NCBI RefSeq assembly: GCF_022549675.1
Contig: NZ_JAKZGR010000010.1
Location: 1-64,000, forward strand
Reading direction: 5' to 3'
Length of the DNA stretch: 64,000 nucleotides
DNA from: Belliella kenyensis
Lineage (GTDB): Bacteria > Bacteroidota > Bacteroidia > Cytophagales > Cyclobacteriaceae
Shown here: positions 61,494 through 64,000 of the stretch, piece after piece
Position numbering within the stretch: position 1 is the first letter of the stretch
Layout: every line of letters starts with the position of its first letter
Program-made: the position numbers and the translations under genes
The notes under the pieces: generated by a model
What the model was told of the DNA's origin: nothing
Seen by the model: the letters and a program-made list of their open reading frames with translations, nothing else
Databases searched by the model: none

Positions 61494-62638
61494 TTTCTTA
61501 CTGCTTTAAATACTCCGAAAACTAAATTTAAATCATTATCGACGTACAAGTCCTTTTTAGTGAAAAACAATCCCAAGCTATTAGTAAATGATTCCTCAAC
61601 CCAATACTTTGAATCCAATTCTATCTCATCAATTATTTCAAAATTCTCATTAAAAAAAATAAGATAACCAGGTTTGCTATAGGCTGTTGAATAAGTGAAT
61701 TCATCTATTTTCTTTGGCTGACTTCCCCAATGAGTCCTAAAATATAATCCACTTTGCTTGTCGTATTGTACATGAAGAAACCATGTTTCTGTAGCCCTAA
61801 AGTTATATTCTGGATCATTTTGACTTAGCTCTATATTAGATGAAAAACGACTTTTTCCTCCATAACTTGCTGTAATTCCTTCTTTAATATCATAAGAATA
61901 AATGTTAGACTCTACAGGAAATCCGTAGATCAATTTGCTTCCTATATATGAAAGATTGGGCATTCTCTCTCCAACTTTACCTTTTTTGGACTGAATAAAT
62001 TCTGAAAAATATACTGGTAGAAATTCAAAATTTTCATTTTTCAAATAAAATTTGAGTACTATTGGATGCGACAAAGATTTCTCGACCCCATTATAAATAC
62101 CATAATCAAAATAATGAGTATAAACCGCCTGTTCTCTAGGGTCATAGTGAATACTTGCGTCGTTATAATTAATCATAAATCCAATTTCAGAGCCATCTTC
62201 TCCTTTTATGGTTGTTTCATACTCGTTTAAAATCCTACCATCAATATTGATAATTCTCATCTTTTGATCTTGTATCACAAAAATTGAATCAAGATTATGC
62301 ACAAGCATTTTGGAAATTCTACTCGGAATTCCATCAGGTCCTTCCCTATTTAAGGAGGTAGACTGAATTACCTTCCCCTTACTCAAATTAATGAGATCTA
62401 AAGTAAAAGAACGTTCGTTATGACCTATGTAAAACTCGTCACCTCCATGAGTGTATAAAGAAAACAAATTATAAATAGGTGAACCTATAGAATCTAAAGG
62501 GATCACTAAATCCCTAACATATTCAAGAGATACTATTTCCTTATCTGAAGACGAATTTTCAATTAAATACTCATTTGGCAACCTTTGACAACCAAAAAAC
62601 AATCCCAATAGAATAAAAGCAATAAATTTATTATACAT
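61490..62638 (-). CDS. DUF4221/6-bladed beta-propeller lipoprotein
   Basis: A 382-residue lipoprotein from ATG 62638, with lipobox LFFGC near residue 16; an ATG six codons upstream is possible. The mature part is repeated beta blades: TLDLINLSKGKVIQSTSLNREGPDG, SIFVIQDQKMRIINIDGRILNEY, GYLIFFNENFEIIDEIEL. The NREGPDGI segment and general plan match the DUF4221 / BF3164-like propeller group of Bacteroidota, whose function is unknown. It lies between the cysteine-rich peptide gene and the thioredoxin-like gene. Confidence 0.75.
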   Translation of the reverse strand: MYNKFIAFILLGLFFGCQRLPNEYLIENSSSDKEIVSLEYVRDLVIPLDSIGSPIYNLFSLYTHGGDEFYIGHNERSFTLDLINLSKGKVIQSTSLNREGPDGIPSRISKMLVHNLDSIFVIQDQKMRIINIDGRILNEYETTIKGEDGSEIGFMINYNDASIHYDPREQAVYTHYFDYGIYNGVEKSLSHPIVLKFYLKNENFEFLPVYFSEFIQSKKGKVGERMPNLSYIGSKLIYGFPVESNIYSYDIKEGITASYGGKSRFSSNIELSQNDPEYNFRATETWFLHVQYDKQSGLYFRTHWGSQPKKIDEFTYSTAYSKPGYLIFFNENFEIIDEIELDSKYWVEESFTNSLGLFFTKKDLYVDNDLNLVFGVFKAVRK

Positions 62639-62674
62639 AATTTTAACAGAGTACATATACGTGATTTAATCATA

Positions 62675-62711
62675 AAAAATCAATAAACTGAGAGGAAACA
62701 CCTCTCAGTTT
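62675..62711 (-). terminator. Attenuator-like hairpin after the peptide gene
   Basis: An 11-bp perfect stem (AAACTGAGAGG with CCTCTCAGTTT), 5-base loop, followed on the minus strand by ATTGA and six T. It lies inside the probable operon, between the peptide gene and the propeller gene, so it may limit downstream transcription. Confidence 0.65.
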
Positions 62712-62718
62712 TAAAATA

Positions 62719-63003
62719 TCAATTGCAATTATAACAAACGCACGAATCGCCAGTTGAAGAATAACCACAATACCTATAATTGCTATGAGTACATCTTGAG
62801 CCTTGCTTGCACTTTTCTCCTATCATTACACTCTCGAGTCTTGTCGCCATTGCAACATTTCCTAACTCAATCAGTGTAATAGAAGGAAGAACTTTTCCTT
62901 CTTCAAATTCTAAACTGACCATAATATTCAGTACCAGCATTAAACTAAATGCGCACGCAGCTGTCCAACGTAGCAATTTACTTGTTTTTAAATGGTTTTT
63001 CAT
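62719..63003 (-). CDS. Cysteine-rich secreted peptide, NVEALA-like
   Basis: A 94-residue precursor. Residues about 12-30 form a signal or membrane helix (LLRWTAACAFSLMLVLNIMV). A short acidic linker follows, then LIELGNVAMATRLES, resembling the NVEALA processing region of Bacteroidota peptides, and a cysteine-rich C terminus (CKQGSRCTHSNYRYCGY...GDSCVCYNC) with six cysteines, enough for three disulfides. It is the first gene of a three-gene unit with a beta-propeller and a thioredoxin-like lipoprotein, with an attenuator behind it and an octamer repeat upstream. The role of this peptide class is unknown; the NVEALA match is by eye. Confidence 0.72.
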   Translation of the reverse strand: MKNHLKTSKLLRWTAACAFSLMLVLNIMVSLEFEEGKVLPSITLIELGNVAMATRLESVMIGEKCKQGSRCTHSNYRYCGYSSTGDSCVCYNCN

Positions 63004-63070
63004 TGTTTTTTGGTTTTGTTGTGAATAATGAATTACCTTAAATGTTTTATTAATAAATAAGGTTATACTA

Positions 63071-63118
63071 AGAAAAATAGAAAAATAGAAAAATAGAAAA
63101 ATAGAAAAATAGAAAAAT
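63071..63118. repeat. Octamer microsatellite (AGAAAAAT)x6
   Basis: Six perfect tandem copies of AGAAAAAT, 68 bases upstream of the peptide gene start. Perfect short tandem repeats of this type can change length by replication slippage. Confidence 0.9.
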
Positions 63119-63288
63119 ACAAGACCTTAGTTGAATAAATACATTTCTAATTTCTATTTATGAGATACGAGATTGATTAACCTTCGATATTACTTTGAAT
63201 TTGATCTTTATCTTCGGGAAAAAAACTCAGTGAAGAAAATAAAGGTGGCTCCAAAGGGTAGGTTTTTGAACAAAAAGTAGTGTAAATT

Positions 63289-63330
63289 CATAAAAAAAAC
63301 CACAAACTCCTCAGCTTGTGGTTTTTTATG
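63289..63330 (-). terminator. Terminator after atpG
   Basis: On the minus strand, a 12-bp stem (AAAAAACCACAA with TTGTGGTTTTTT), 10-base loop and a long T run. Confidence 0.88.
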
Positions 63331-63372
63331 TATGTAAATCTTCCCGATAGCTTTCGGGACATAATTCTAAAA

Positions 63373-64000
63373 TTACTTTCCTCCAAGTGCATTGGCACCA
63401 GCTACGATCTCTAGGATCTCGTTGGTAATAGCTGCTTGACGAGATCTGTTATACATAAGCCTCAAGTCTTTCAGTAGTTCACCAGCGTTTTCAGTAGCTT
63501 TATCCATCGCAGTCATACGAGCGCCATGTTCAGAGGCATTGGATTCCAATATGGCTTTGTAGAATTGGATTTTCAATGAAGTAGGTACTAGCTCTTCTAT
63601 GATGTAAGATCTAGAAGGTTCAAGGATGTAATCCGTTTCTGATTTTTTTACGTCTGACGCTAATTCTTCAGAAGACATTGGTAAAAACTGCTCCGTGATT
63701 ACTTCTTGGGTAGCTACATTTTTGAAATGATTGTACACCAATACCACCTTATCGTATTTTCCTTCGGCGAAAGCTCCCATAGCATATTCAGCGGCGAACT
63801 TTACGTTGTCAAAACTTACGTCAGAGAATACTTGATAATAGTCAGCAATAACATTCAATTCTCTCTTCTTAAAAAACTCGTAAGCTTTTTTGCCTAAAGG
63901 GAGCACAGTCACTTGAGCTGTGGCATAATCCTGAAGTATAGTAAGGCTAGTAGCTTTCAATACATTGGCATTGAAGGCACCACAAAGACCCTTATCTGAA
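63373..64000 (-). CDS. atpG: ATP synthase F1 gamma subunit (partial)
   Basis: The rotary shaft of the F1 motor. The window holds the C-terminal 208 or so residues; the gene runs off the right edge, so the start is not visible. The entering frame reads SDKGLCGAFNANVLK, the classic gamma motif. The C terminus RLMYNRSRQAAITNEILEIVAGANAL forms the coiled coil with the opening helix outside the window. Other ATP synthase genes probably lie beyond the edge. Confidence 0.97.
   Translation of the reverse strand, partial: SDKGLCGAFNANVLKATSLTILQDYATAQVTVLPLGKKAYEFFKKRELNVIADYYQVFSDVSFDNVKFAAEYAMGAFAEGKYDKVVLVYNHFKNVATQEVITEQFLPMSSEELASDVKKSETDYILEPSRSYIIEELVPTSLKIQFYKAILESNASEHGARMTAMDKATENAGELLKDLRLMYNRSRQAAITNEILEIVAGANALGGK

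Larger units (their letters stand above)
63004..63372. other. Spacer upstream of the peptide operon
   Basis: 369 bp between atpG and the peptide gene, both on the minus strand. Contents: the promoter region of the peptide gene, the octamer microsatellite (63071-63118), the atpG terminator (63289-63330), and a small hairpin CCCGA..TCGGG near 63344-63359. No gene is seen. Confidence 0.5.

Noticed and set aside
63071-63118. CRISPR-like array
   Set aside because: The units are 8 bases with no spacers, so this is a microsatellite.

Overview
The window is a 64 kb chromosomal segment of an AT-rich member of the Bacteroidota, most likely a marine or aquatic Cytophagales bacterium. The evidence is SecD and SecF fused in one protein, promoters of the Bacteroidota type (TTG, about 20 bases, TAnnTTTG; clearest before rpsP), few Shine-Dalgarno sequences, a sulfite reductase with a C-terminal HEPN-like tail, PorT-type beta barrels, a DUF4221 beta-propeller beside an NVEALA-like peptide, and a bS16 with a long acidic tail. 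The species cannot be fixed from the sequence. Most of the window is core housekeeping DNA; the accessory material is short and scattered.

Layout. 1-6.2 kb: an M16 protease, rlmH, a secreted fasciclin protein, small membrane proteins and a Fur-family regulator. 6.3-14.2 kb: a large secreted metalloprotease, an MscS channel, a CobW-type metallochaperone operon with a Fur-type palindrome upstream, metK, a small lipoprotein and an RDD protein. 14.5-17.5 kb: a KtrB/KtrA potassium uptake pair, then a tRNA-Arg(CCT) gene, a GIY-YIG gene and a broken second copy of the same tRNA. 17.7-30.6 kb: rpsP-rimM-trmD-rplS, gltX, a PorT-like barrel, an NFU protein, DUF3810, EamA, dus, a CPBP protease, DUF2007, cdsA, gdhA and psd. 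30.7-35.2 kb: a MITE-like repeat, two hypothetical membrane proteins, DPP IV and a secreted protein. 35.2-43.3 kb: assimilatory sulfate reduction and siroheme synthesis (Rrf2 regulator, DUF2061, cysH, cysD, cysN, sulfite reductase, cobA, precorrin-2 dehydrogenase), interrupted by a second MITE-like copy and purine-rich repeat arrays. 43.6-48.4 kb: rdgB, udk, a membrane protein and secDF. 48.5-52.3 kb: duplicated multi-pass membrane proteins with a hypothetical cytosolic protein, followed by a histidine kinase and a NarL-type response regulator. 52.3-60.5 kb: an oxidoreductase, a RsmI-like methylase, cysteine desulfurase, glmM, mazG, a DUF4886 protein and YceI. 60.6-63.1 kb: a decayed toxin-antitoxin pair and a cysteine-rich peptide / beta-propeller / thioredoxin-like operon. 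63.4-64 kb: the C-terminal part of atpG, running off the right edge.

How the genes work together. The sulfur block is a nearly complete route: CysD/CysN make APS, a [4Fe-4S]-type CysH reduces APS directly (no cysC is present), the siroheme sulfite reductase makes sulfide, and CobA plus the Met8-like enzyme make its siroheme. cdsA and psd are two steps of phosphatidylethanolamine synthesis. KtrB and KtrA form one potassium transporter.

The least explained parts, and the best places to look for something new, are five: (i) the tRNA-Arg / GIY-YIG / interrupted tRNA arrangement; (ii) a 150-bp MITE-like element with 27-bp terminal inverted repeats and 9-bp target duplications, present twice plus one solo end; (iii) the tandem membrane-protein array before the kinase/regulator pair; (iv) the cysteine-rich peptide operon, with an octamer microsatellite upstream and a terminator after its first gene; (v) a family of short hairpins with a compensatory base change near both MITE copies. 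No CRISPR array, rRNA operon, prophage or complete insertion sequence was seen.
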